Of a DNA stretch of 64,000 nucleotides, positions 44,127-53,700 are shown in pieces. Each line of letters opens with the position of its first letter. The stretch's first letter is position 1. The position numbers and the translations under genes are program-made. Source of the stretch: an uncultured Clostridia bacterium (lineage in GTDB: Bacteria; Bacillota; Clostridia; Oscillospirales; Acutalibacteraceae). Under the pieces are notes generated by a model. The model made no database searches and was not told the DNA's origin. It saw only the letters and a program-made list of their open reading frames with translations. The DNA lies in the NCBI GenBank assembly GCA_947631945.1, contig CANRNI010000012.1, forward strand, positions 1-64,000. Reading direction: 5' to 3'.

Positions 44127-45872
44127 ATGGCTGATGTTAATGTTAAAATCAACGGTAAAGACTATACCGTTCCTGCCGGCAGCACTATTCTTGAGGCTGC
44201 CCGAGCAGCGGGAATAAACATTCCCACTCTTTGCTATCTTAAAGAAATCAACGCTATCGGCGCGTGCCGTATATGCGTAGTCGAGGTCAAGGGCGCGAGG
44301 AGCCTTGTAGCCGCCTGCGTATACCCCGTAAACGAGGGTATGGAGATTTTTACAAATTCTCCCAAGGTTATCGAATCGAGAAAAATGACTCTCGAGCTTC
44401 TCCTTTCAAACCACAGAAAGGATTGCCTTTCATGCGTGCGCAGCGGTAATTGCGAACTTCAAAAGCTCTGCCACGATTACGGCATTGAGGACGAATATGC
44501 GTTTAAGGGCGCCGAAAACAAATATGATATCGACGCGTCCGCATCTCATATGCGCCGTGATAATACAAAATGTATTCTCTGCCGCCGCTGCGTAGCGGTA
44601 TGCGAAAAGAATCAGGGCGCGGCGGTTATCGGCGCGAACGACAGAGGCTTCGATACGAACATCGGCTGCGCGTTTGAATATCCTCTCGGCAACGTGGCGT
44701 GTATTTCATGCGGACAGTGCATTACCGCTTGTCCCACGGGCGCGCTTTACGAGAGAGACGATACTCAGAAATTTGTTGACGCCGTAAACGACCCCGAAAA
44801 GATAGTTCTTGTTCAGACTGCTCCGGCTGTAAGAGTGGGTCTTGGCGAAGAGTTTGGCTATCCGATAGGCTCTATCGTCACGGGCAAGATGGTTTCCGCC
44901 ATACGCGCTCTCGGAGCCGATAAGGTTTTCGACACCAATTTCGGCGCCGACCTTACAATCATGGAGGAAGCCAACGAGTTTATCGACAGATATAAAAATA
45001 ACGATAATCTTCCGATGATTACGTCCTGTTCTCCCGGCTGGGTCAAATACTGCGAGCATTATTATCCCGAGATGATACCCCACCTTTCCACCTGCAAATC
45101 TCCGCAGGGAATGTTCGGCGCGACGGCTAAGACCTATTACGCCGAGAAGATGGGTATCGACCCGAAAAATATATTTGTCGCAAGCGTAATGCCTTGTACC
45201 GCTAAAAAGTTTGAGGCGGAAAGACTTGACCATACGGCTGTTGAGGGACTTCCCGATATAGACGTTGTTATCACGGTGCGAGAGCTCGCGAGAATGATAA
45301 AGAAAGCCGGCATACTCTTTAATATGCTTCCCGACGGCGAGTTTGATTCACCGTTCGGTCTCGGCTCGGGCGCGGGTACGATTTTCGGCGCGACGGGCGG
45401 CGTTATGGAGGCGGCTCTGCGTACCGCTTACGAAACACTCACGGGTGAAGAGCTTGAAAAACTTGAATTTAACGAGGTAAGAGGCACCGAGGGCATCAAG
45501 GAAGCGACGTATACTATTGCCGGCAATGAGATAAGAGTTGCCGTATGCTCCGGCACCGCGAACGCCGGAAAGCTTCTCGATATGGTAAAATCGGGCGAAA
45601 AACAGTATGACTTTATCGAGGTCATGGCGTGTCCCGGCGGCTGCGTAAACGGCGGCGGTCAGCCGATACAGCACGCGTCCGTAAGGAATAATTACGATAT
45701 AAAGGCGATGCGCGCGGCGGGACTTTATGAGGACGACAGAAATCTTCCCGTAAGAAAATCCCACGAAAATCCCGATATCAAGGCGGTATACGCCGAGTAT
45801 TTCGGCAAACCCAACAGCCATAAGGCTCACGAAGTCCTCCATACGGGCTATACCCCGAGAAAGAAATATTAA
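44127..45872 (+). CDS. hydA: [FeFe] hydrogenase catalytic subunit (HydA)
   Basis: A 581-residue enzyme reducing protons to H2. N-terminal [2Fe-2S] domain, His/Cys [4Fe-4S] motif ('HRKDCLSCVRSGNCELQ'), two ferredoxin clusters ('CILCRRCVAVC', 'CISCGQCITACP') and the H-cluster domain. L1 is 'TSCSPGW' (residues 299-305), L2 'MPCTAKKFE' (about 355), L3 'MACPGGCVNGGGQP' (about 500). A C-terminal small-subunit-like segment ends 'HTGYTPRKKY'. The Ser in L1 differs from TSCCPGW of the Clostridium pasteurianus enzyme. It forms NAD-dependent bifurcating HydABC with hydB and hydC. Confidence 0.95.
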   Translation: MADVNVKINGKDYTVPAGSTILEAARAAGINIPTLCYLKEINAIGACRICVVEVKGARSLVAACVYPVNEGMEIFTNSPKVIESRKMTLELLLSNHRKDCLSCVRSGNCELQKLCHDYGIEDEYAFKGAENKYDIDASASHMRRDNTKCILCRRCVAVCEKNQGAAVIGANDRGFDTNIGCAFEYPLGNVACISCGQCITACPTGALYERDDTQKFVDAVNDPEKIVLVQTAPAVRVGLGEEFGYPIGSIVTGKMVSAIRALGADKVFDTNFGADLTIMEEANEFIDRYKNNDNLPMITSCSPGWVKYCEHYYPEMIPHLSTCKSPQGMFGATAKTYYAEKMGIDPKNIFVASVMPCTAKKFEAERLDHTAVEGLPDIDVVITVRELARMIKKAGILFNMLPDGEFDSPFGLGSGAGTIFGATGGVMEAALRTAYETLTGEELEKLEFNEVRGTEGIKEATYTIAGNEIRVAVCSGTANAGKLLDMVKSGEKQYDFIEVMACPGGCVNGGGQPIQHASVRNNYDIKAMRAAGLYEDDRNLPVRKSHENPDIKAVYAEYFGKPNSHKAHEVLHTGYTPRKKY

Positions 45873-45928
45873 TATTTTAATAAAGAAATATTAATATTTT
45901 AATATAGAAAATAATATAGAAAAATAGA

Positions 45929-45954
45929 AAACCATCGGTTCAGCCGATGGTTTT
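45929..45954 (+). terminator. Terminator of the hydrogenase operon, copy 1
   Basis: AAACCATCGGTTCAGCCGATGGTTTT. Just upstream, a 21-bp A/T-rich unit (AAGAAATATTAATATTTTAAT) is tandemly repeated across the hydA stop. Confidence 0.88.
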
Positions 45955-45961
45955 CATATCT

Positions 45962-46131
45962 TGTCGAAAAACTTGTTGAAAAGAGTATAAAAGTTTCGGT
46001 CAAGCCTTTACAAAGGCTTGCAGGGGTCACGGGGACAGCGTCACCGTGTCGCGCTCCGCAGAGCGCGAAATCTCCTTTTGCCTTAATAAACGCAGCATAG
46101 TTTTTTTTGACAAAAAACTACTTTTTTGACA
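45962..46131. mobile_element. Inverted-repeat element (TGTCGAAAAA ends), second copy
   Basis: Left end TGTCGAAAAA (45962-45971), right end TTTTTTGACA (46122-46131). The first 115 bp match 6559-6698 closely; the right part carries an extra stretch with an internal TTTTTTGACAAAAAA. It is non-coding. Confidence 0.8.
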
Positions 46132-46138
46132 GACTGAG

Positions 46139-46166
46139 AAAACCATCGGTTCAGCCGATGGTTTTT
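46139..46166 (+). terminator. Terminator of the hydrogenase operon, copy 2
   Basis: AAAACCATCGGTTCAGCCGA then TGGTTTTT: the same hairpin as at 45929, on the far side of the inserted element. Confidence 0.88.
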
Positions 46167-46287
46167 ATTTTGGCAATAAAAGTAAAATACACTATGGAAA
46201 ACATAACAAGGAGCTTTTTTCTTTTATGAAAAAATAATAAAGTTTTTGTATTTTTATTACAATTTCATAAAAATTTTCTTAAAAAAC

Positions 46288-46316
46288 TTGACAAAGACAG
46301 TTAATAAAAATATAAT
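46288..46316 (+). promoter_or_regulatory. Consensus promoter of the first large secreted protein
   Basis: TTGACA (46288-46293), exact 17-base spacer, TATAAT (46311-46316): a perfect sigma-A consensus, with a leader of about 130 bases before the gene. Confidence 0.9.
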
Positions 46317-46451
46317 AATAGTAATTATAATTAAAAATATGCGGCGATTGTCTTAAAAATTGTATTATCTGTTGTGTATTTGGTTGTCCCGATATTCAAT
46401 ATATAACGTTTAAGCTTATTACCGTATAAATTTAAAAGGAGATTCTATGTT

Positions 46452-49400
46452 ATGCGAAAAACAGTAAGAAAAACAATTTCATTCATGCTTGTATTCGTAA
46501 TGCTGCTGTCCTATATGTCAATAGGTTCGGCAGGTTTAATGTCTTTCGCGGGTCTTACCGCCTCGGCGGAGGATAAAGCGGATACAGCCGAATCGGTTCT
46601 ACCCCCCCCCGCAGCGGAAAATGACGTTGCCGCAACAGCCGAGACCGCAGACGACCTCCAAGGCTTAAAGGTGTTGTTTGTAACAGACCCGAACAACGAC
46701 GATACGGCGGTTGATTTTATTGACGTTGATTCGGGAAATACATACTACATTAAAATAGAAAACAAATCGCCCGTAACGGCAACAATTAAAGAGATAAATA
46801 GTGTTGCGAATCTTAAAGGCTTTACATCCGGTGATACGATAGAAGCAGGTGGATATGCGGCATATGAGCTTACCGGTATTACAAACATTAGTGAAACCGG
46901 TTTTTCTGCTGATTCAACAGTTACAATATTTACATTAGGCGGAGTATATGATTTTACCGTAACTTATACTCTTGAACACGTACATACATCGGATAGCACC
47001 GCAGACACAACGTTCACACAGCCGGCATATATAGGCGCATGGCAAACAAATGACGATTCAAGAAATTTACCAAAGAACCCTGTGGATTCAAGAGAAGACG
47101 GCTATAAAACGGAAAATACCGGATTATCTATTTACAGAAAAATAAACAACAGCCACAAAATAGATCTTGCGCTTGATTTTCAAGTCGACAAAGGCATTAT
47201 TAATCAGACATGGTATGGCGGAAACGGCTCCGTAAATGACGCGCACGTTCATTTTCAACTGTTTGTTGATTCGACGGATATTCCCGATTATACCTTGCAG
47301 GAAACCGGTGAAACGGGAAAAAGATGGCAGGATATCGGATTCAGAATGAGAGCCGACAGTTGGGCTGATGACGCAACGCACTTAAATCCGACAAATCAAA
47401 GCGGAACAACGCCGGGTGCTATCGTTCTCGGCGGAAATTACGACAACAATTCTGTCTTTTCATTTTATATGGAAAATGTTCAAGATTATAACTCGAATTG
47501 GTCGGGCAGTCAAAATCTTACGACTTGGACAGTTAAAAGCCGAGAAGCAATTTCAAACGACGGATATGTTGCCGGAACTGGAAATTTGGTTACACGCAGA
47601 GGTTGGAATGAGGGAAGTGGTGACGGCGCTATAAATAAAGGCAGTTCTTATTTTCCCATAACCGGCTTTATGTTCAAAGGCAGCAATACGGGAATCGAAC
47701 CGGCAACCGCATATTTCGGAGATTACGGAGGAGTAAGCACACACTACCGTCTTGTGCATACGAATGGCGGTGATAAAGGCGCATCATTTCAGCTGACAAT
47801 GGATTTCTATATTTTCGACAAAACGGAGCTTCGTGAGCTTGTGCGGAACACAATCCCCGCGCAGTTAAGTGAGCATTACAATACATCTGCATGGGGAGAA
47901 TATAAGACAAAGCTTGAAGAAGCATATAAAGCTCTCGCCGCTCAAAAAACAACACAGTCTGCAATTTACGATGCTTATACGGCTCTTAACGATTCTTATA
48001 CAAATCTTAAAAGCAATATTACAAACAAGGTATTAAAGGTTACTCATAAACTTTATAATAGCACACGCGCTGCCGGAGCATCTGAATATACGGAATATGT
48101 TTTAGTTCCTGTTAATGAATCCTATACTCCAAATCACAGTGAATATGCAAGCGCGTCAAATAAAAATAACGCAACAGCTCATCAATATACCGACGGTAAC
48201 GGTGTTGAAGAAATTTCGGTTGAATACTGGACAGAATCTACACTTAAAATAGACTTAAACGGCGGTTTAACGAACGATATCTATCAACCAACCGAAACAA
48301 AATGGTTAAGCGACACGACTACGTTGCCTACTGTAACAAAAGACGGTTTCACATTTAAAGGCTGGACAGAAACGGTACAAGGCGGAACACTCGCTCAATC
48401 CGGTGATACTTATACCTATACGTTCAATGATAAGGACGCTACTCTTACCGCGAACTGGATGTTAGCCGAAGATTCTGTTTCCGAAGATACCTATGTTGTT
48501 AATTTTGGGCTTCCTCTTGAAATTCATCCGACCAATAACGATTTTGATATAAAACCGATTGATGGCGAATCACAAGCGGTAGTCGGAATAAAAACCTTTG
48601 AAGCTGCCGACAACCTCGCCCCATCGAATACCAATAATATTGGTGAGGAGCAATCGGCAGGAGCATTTAAGTTAATTAAAGGTAATTCAATTGATGATAC
48701 GACAATAACATACACGCCAAATGAGGGCTCTGTCGCGGGAGAAATTGAAAAAATTGTTTATGCGGTTGAATATACGTTCGCAAACGGACAGAAAACGTAC
48801 GCTTACAGCACCGTAACGGTAGTACCCGCAGCAAATATATACTACGAGGACAACGTCGGACTTATAACCTATAAAGACGGCAAAACTCCGACGGATGTTG
48901 ACGATGGTAATAAAACGGGTAAATGGCAAGAAATAAACGACAACAGTCTTCCCAAGATAGATATAGACAATAATACCGGCGAAGAAGAATATAATAATTC
49001 AGCCGATTACAGTATGGGTTCGGCGCATTATGTTGACGTAAGCGCGTCTAACAATCCCAATCCGGTATACTGCAAAGGTACCGAAGGAAACGTAGGCAGT
49101 TGGCCTTACGCCCGGTTTACGTTCTCCGGCACGGGCTTTGAAGTAATCAGCTTGCTGAGTAATACAACAGGTACTGTTGAAGTTAAAGTATACAAAGGCA
49201 CGGTTACCGATGGAGAAGAACCGTTGTCCGAAAAGCTTGAGTCATCAATGCTTATAGATTCTTATTACGGATATACATTCGATAACGGAACATGGACGGC
49301 AGCAAGCGGCGATAGCGATAACACTCTTTACCAGATTCCGCTTATTAAGAAAACGGGACTTACATACGGCACATATACGGTGATTATAACGCCCAAATTC

Positions 49401-50462
49401 AGCACGATTTTCGACCATGCGAATGCCGGCTCTTATAACTTCTATCTCGACGCTATAAGAATTTACGACCCGATTTCAACGGAAAACGAAACTGTTTACT
49501 ACACGAACACCGAAAAATCCCTTTTCCACGGCTCTCTGCGTCCGCTTATAATAAACTCGGAAATTGCCGGAGATACTGACAAAGATACGTTACTCGGCGG
49601 CGCATGGTTCATAGATGGAATGTCCGGTGGCGGTTCATGGGATGATTTCGTAAAATACGGTCCCAAAAACGAGGTTTACCTTAATGCAGGTCAGGCTATA
49701 ACGTTCCAAATCAAGACAAACGTAGTTCCTGAAAATATCTCAAAAATCAAGGTAAGTATGCATAAACTTGAAAGCGCTCCCGCAAAAGTTGTTATAGGCA
49801 CAAGTGCCGAAGCAAAGGCAGCACCTTTTGATGTAAGCACCGCCACAACACTTTACTATGAGATTCCAAATGATTATTATAGTTGGATAACTGATACAAC
49901 AGGCAGCGGTTGGATAACAGAAAAACCGATTGTTATAGCAAACAATGAGGGAGGCGGCAGACTTGCGCTCTGCGATATAGAGGTATTGGCGCAAAGCGAG
50001 AGCAACGTTACAAATGCTGAAATATCATTGGCAGTATCGCAAACTGCGGCAGAGAGCGCGGCAAACGTTGTAAGCCTGATGTCAACACACGATATGTCTA
50101 AAGGCTTCTTTATTGCCGATTCGATAAGCGCAGCTCCGGCTTACTCAAAAATCCTTAGAAATGCCGATTCCGAAATTAACGTTAAAACCTCGGAAGACGT
50201 AGCGAAAGTTACAGTAAACGGCGAAGAAATAGAACTTGCCGAAACCGCTGACGGCGTAAAATCATGGGATTACGACTTTACGGCAGGCAAGACCTCCGGT
50301 ACTGAAACGTTTGAAGTTGTTGCCTACAGCAGCGCCGGAAACCCGACCGACCCGCTTGAAGTAACGGTTGACGTTCAGTCGAGATTTGAACAGATTTTCG
50401 ATAGACTTCATGACGTAATCGAAATGATAATCAATATATTCAGCTCCATTAAGACGGAATAA
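46452..50462 (+). CDS. Large secreted multidomain protein with a poly-C tract near its start
   Basis: A 1336-residue exported protein. The signal peptide ends about residue 38 ('GLTASAE'). A tract of nine C (46602-46610) encodes 'PPP' at residues 51-53. A helical FIVAR-like segment lies at about 455-525, and an InlB/Listeria-Bacteroides-type beta repeat ('LKIDLNGG...GFTFKGWTET...LTANW') at about 597-666, followed by beta-rich domains. It ends in an amphipathic helix 'FDRLHDVIEMIINIFSSIK'. No LPxTG anchor or dockerin is seen. AAGGAG also serves an overlapping ATG at 46447 that would give a six-codon peptide. Adhesion is the likely role. Confidence 0.8.
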   Translation: MRKTVRKTISFMLVFVMLLSYMSIGSAGLMSFAGLTASAEDKADTAESVLPPPAAENDVAATAETADDLQGLKVLFVTDPNNDDTAVDFIDVDSGNTYYIKIENKSPVTATIKEINSVANLKGFTSGDTIEAGGYAAYELTGITNISETGFSADSTVTIFTLGGVYDFTVTYTLEHVHTSDSTADTTFTQPAYIGAWQTNDDSRNLPKNPVDSREDGYKTENTGLSIYRKINNSHKIDLALDFQVDKGIINQTWYGGNGSVNDAHVHFQLFVDSTDIPDYTLQETGETGKRWQDIGFRMRADSWADDATHLNPTNQSGTTPGAIVLGGNYDNNSVFSFYMENVQDYNSNWSGSQNLTTWTVKSREAISNDGYVAGTGNLVTRRGWNEGSGDGAINKGSSYFPITGFMFKGSNTGIEPATAYFGDYGGVSTHYRLVHTNGGDKGASFQLTMDFYIFDKTELRELVRNTIPAQLSEHYNTSAWGEYKTKLEEAYKALAAQKTTQSAIYDAYTALNDSYTNLKSNITNKVLKVTHKLYNSTRAAGASEYTEYVLVPVNESYTPNHSEYASASNKNNATAHQYTDGNGVEEISVEYWTESTLKIDLNGGLTNDIYQPTETKWLSDTTTLPTVTKDGFTFKGWTETVQGGTLAQSGDTYTYTFNDKDATLTANWMLAEDSVSEDTYVVNFGLPLEIHPTNNDFDIKPIDGESQAVVGIKTFEAADNLAPSNTNNIGEEQSAGAFKLIKGNSIDDTTITYTPNEGSVAGEIEKIVYAVEYTFANGQKTYAYSTVTVVPAANIYYEDNVGLITYKDGKTPTDVDDGNKTGKWQEINDNSLPKIDIDNNTGEEEYNNSADYSMGSAHYVDVSASNNPNPVYCKGTEGNVGSWPYARFTFSGTGFEVISLLSNTTGTVEVKVYKGTVTDGEEPLSEKLESSMLIDSYYGYTFDNGTWTAASGDSDNTLYQIPLIKKTGLTYGTYTVIITPKFSTIFDHANAGSYNFYLDAIRIYDPISTENETVYYTNTEKSLFHGSLRPLIINSEIAGDTDKDTLLGGAWFIDGMSGGGSWDDFVKYGPKNEVYLNAGQAITFQIKTNVVPENISKIKVSMHKLESAPAKVVIGTSAEAKAAPFDVSTATTLYYEIPNDYYSWITDTTGSGWITEKPIVIANNEGGGRLALCDIEVLAQSESNVTNAEISLAVSQTAAESAANVVSLMSTHDMSKGFFIADSISAAPAYSKILRNADSEINVKTSEDVAKVTVNGEEIELAETADGVKSWDYDFTAGKTSGTETFEVVAYSSAGNPTDPLEVTVDVQSRFEQIFDRLHDVIEMIINIFSSIKTE

Positions 50463-50495
50463 ATAGTATTAGAACAAGCCTTAATATCATAACAG

Positions 50496-50533
50496 AAAAA
50501 GACGAAATTCCGGCCGGGTTTTTCGTCTTTTTT
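50496..50533 (+). terminator. Terminator after the first large secreted protein
   Basis: AAAAAGACGAAA and TTTTTCGTCTTTTTT around a short G/C-rich loop. Confidence 0.85.
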
Positions 50534-50695
50534 GTGTTTCGCTATTGCATAATCAGGATAAATGTGGTAAACTAAATTTGCGACATAATTGAATAGATTT
50601 GTATGCATACGTTTAGGATACATTTTGTAAAAAGTGTATTCTCTATCGTTCTATTATCCTAAAGTATGCAATATACTGAATCTTTATAGACAATT

Positions 50696-50757
50696 GTGTC
50701 GCAGCAATGAAGAGATACATTTTTATGTGTGTCGTTTTCATTGCGACACACTTTTTT
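50696..50757 (+). promoter_or_regulatory. Terminator-like hairpin in the leader of the second large secreted protein
   Basis: GTGTCGCAGCAATGAA pairs with TTCATTGCGACAC (two-base bulge) around a loop containing ATACATTTTTATGTGTGT, followed by CTTTTTTAAA. It ends 20 bases before the gene's start codon, so it either terminates an upstream transcript or attenuates the gene at 50777. Confidence 0.6.
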
Positions 50758-50776
50758 AAAATGAAAGGATGATTTT

Positions 50777-53700
50777 ATGAAAATCACAAAGCGAATCATT
50801 TCGGTAATGCTTGCGGTTCTTATGATGATAACGATTGTACCGTTATCGTCATTCGCCGAGGACAACGGAAAAAATTCCAATGTAGAAGCAAACGGGGATG
50901 TAGAATATCAGGCTAATAATGCCGTAGGCGATATTATTCTGAATGCCGCAAACGAAGAAAAAAACGAAGAAACATCAAATTACATAATAAATTCCGTAAC
51001 CGTTCAGAACAAGACGGCTACTGCAAACGTTATCAACTATGAGAGTTGTTCACTTGTTGTGGCTGTTTATGACAATAACGGCAAAAAAATGCTTACAAGC
51101 GCAAACGCTACCCTTGAAAAATCCGACGAACCGACCGAATCTACGGTAACATTGGATTTTGATATAGACGTAATGCCGGATTACTACTATATAAAGGCTT
51201 TTCTTCTTAACAGTGAAAATGCGCCGCTCTGCAATATGTATGTTAATAAAGAACATACAAAAGAATTTGAAGAATTTATGGCGAAGACAACGGATGATTT
51301 CGACTCCGATAAAGTTATAAATATTGATGAAAGCAAAAATAACAATTTCCTTGTCGTAACAGACGATACAAAAATTGTTGACAAACAAGATGGTGTAAAC
51401 ACAGTTACAACAGACGATTACGCAAACGGAACATATGTTATCAATAACGCAGACAAGCAAATAAAAGGACTTAAACCGGGCGATATTTTTTACTATCCTT
51501 ACGGCAGCGGAGAAAACGAGTACATAGTTGCAAAAGTCAAAGACATAAATGTTGACGGAGATACCGTTACAATAAAATCGGACGGAAATACCGATCCCTC
51601 TGAAATGTTTGATTTTGTAAAAATTGACATATCCTCATCCGAAACGACTTTTGACGCGGAGGGTATGGATGAAAGCGTTACGCATGAAGATATAACTCCA
51701 AAGACAAGAGCTATTACGGCGGGGGACGTTTCGGACAAATTGTCAGCTAACGATAAATATTCGGTTGATAAAGAGTTTGAAATAACATCAAATATTAAGG
51801 TCAAGATTGCGGGCGAGGTCGAGTTTGGAGCAAAAATCGAATTAAAGGTTTATATTGACAAAGACGAAAACATTAATCGCATTGAACTTAATGTAAAATA
51901 CGATGCGAAAATATCGATATCAATAAGCGGCGTGATAAAAAATGAGATACCCCTTGGTTATCTTGGAATAGATGCAAAAGTAGTTACCGCAAAAATAGGT
52001 CCGAAATTAATTTTTAAAGTTACAGTATCAAAAATTAAGGTTTCGTTTACATTAGCCGAAGCATCTTTTGGCATTGTATATGATGCCGATTCCGGTCTTT
52101 CTCAAACAGAAACACCGCCAAAGCTCACATTTGATCCGCAAGTTTCCGAAGAGGCTTCCGCTTCAATATCCATCGGCATAAGCGCGGAAGCAAACGCCCT
52201 GTTCCTTGTCAAAGCCGTAGCCGAAGCGTCGGCGGGAATAGAAGTAAAAGCAAAGCAAGAATTTATAAACGACGACAGTGAAAAGCATTCATGCGGTTTC
52301 TGTCTTGAAGGAACGGTAAATCTCAAGGCGGAGGGTAAAATCACCGGCGAAGTTCTAAAAATTATCAAAAAAGAATTTACCGGTTTTTCCTTCAGCTTAA
52401 AAATACTCAATTTCTATTTATCCGATACATTTGGATTCGGCAAGGGTATTTGTCCGGGAAGAAGTTTCAAAATTGAAGTCAGCGTAAAAGACCCCAACGG
52501 CACGCCGGTTGAAAAGGCAAAAGTATATCAAGAATCGCATGAAGATGACGCAAAACAAACGAACAGTAAAGGTAAAGCGTCAATATATGTCGAAAACGGC
52601 GAAAGAACAATTGTTGTAAAAACAAGTACAGGAAAAATATATAAGAAAACAATAACGGCTAACACTGCAAAAAGTATTACAATAAAAACAGATGAAATAT
52701 ATGAGCCTGACCATAGTCAGGATGATGAAGATAAACCGAATACAAGCGGAATATTAGACAGCGGCGACTGCGGCGCGGATGGCGATAACGTCAACTGGAC
52801 GCTCTATAACGACGGGGAACTTGTTATAAGCGGTAACGGAGAAATGAAGAATTATTATTCTTTTGAAGCTCCATGGTATTCAAATCATAAGGAAATAGAC
52901 AAGGTAACAATTAAAAACGGTGTGACATGTATCGGCAATGCTGCATTTGAATACTGCTCACTTACAAGCGTAACCATTCCCGACAGCGTTACACGTATTG
53001 GCGATGCGGCATTTGCCGCATGTCCCGGACTTACAAGCGTAACCATTCCCGACGGCGTTACTTTTATTGATAATCGTGCATTTCATAATTGTGAATCTCT
53101 TACTAATGTAATAATTGGTAATGGCGTTACAAGTATCAATGCTGAAGCTTTTGATTTATGTGAGGCACTTACAAACGTAACTATAGGTAATCATGTAAAA
53201 TACATTGGTGCTTCTGCATTCCAAGGCACTAACATTATAAATATATATATTCCCGATAGTGTTATAAACGTAGATTCTTTTGCGTTTTCAGTTTGTGAAA
53301 ACCTTACAAATGTAACAATAGGAAAAAGTGTTGCAAGTATAGGGGAGAATGTATTCTATTATGATACTTCACTTGCAAATATATCAGTAAATATAAATAA
53401 TCAAAATTACTCAAGCGATGAATATGGTGTATTATTTAATAAAAATAAAACAGAGTTAATACAATATCCTATAGGGAATACAAGAACAGAATATTCAATT
53501 CCCAATACTGTTAATAATATTATTGATTGGTCGTTTTCTTATTGCACTTCAATTAAAAATATAACAATTCCTAATAGCGTTACAAATATAGGTTACGGTG
53601 CATTTATCAGTTGCGGTTTTTCAAATGTTACTATTCCTGCCAACGTTATGATGATTGAAGATTGTGTATTTGGTGGATGCACAGAACTTAAAAACATAAC

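Noticed and set aside
46447-46467. Six-codon upstream frame (ATGTTATGCG...) overlapping the start of the large secreted protein
   Set aside because: Spacing from AAGGAG is acceptable, but so short a frame cannot be supported as a gene without translation data; mentioned only in the gene entry.
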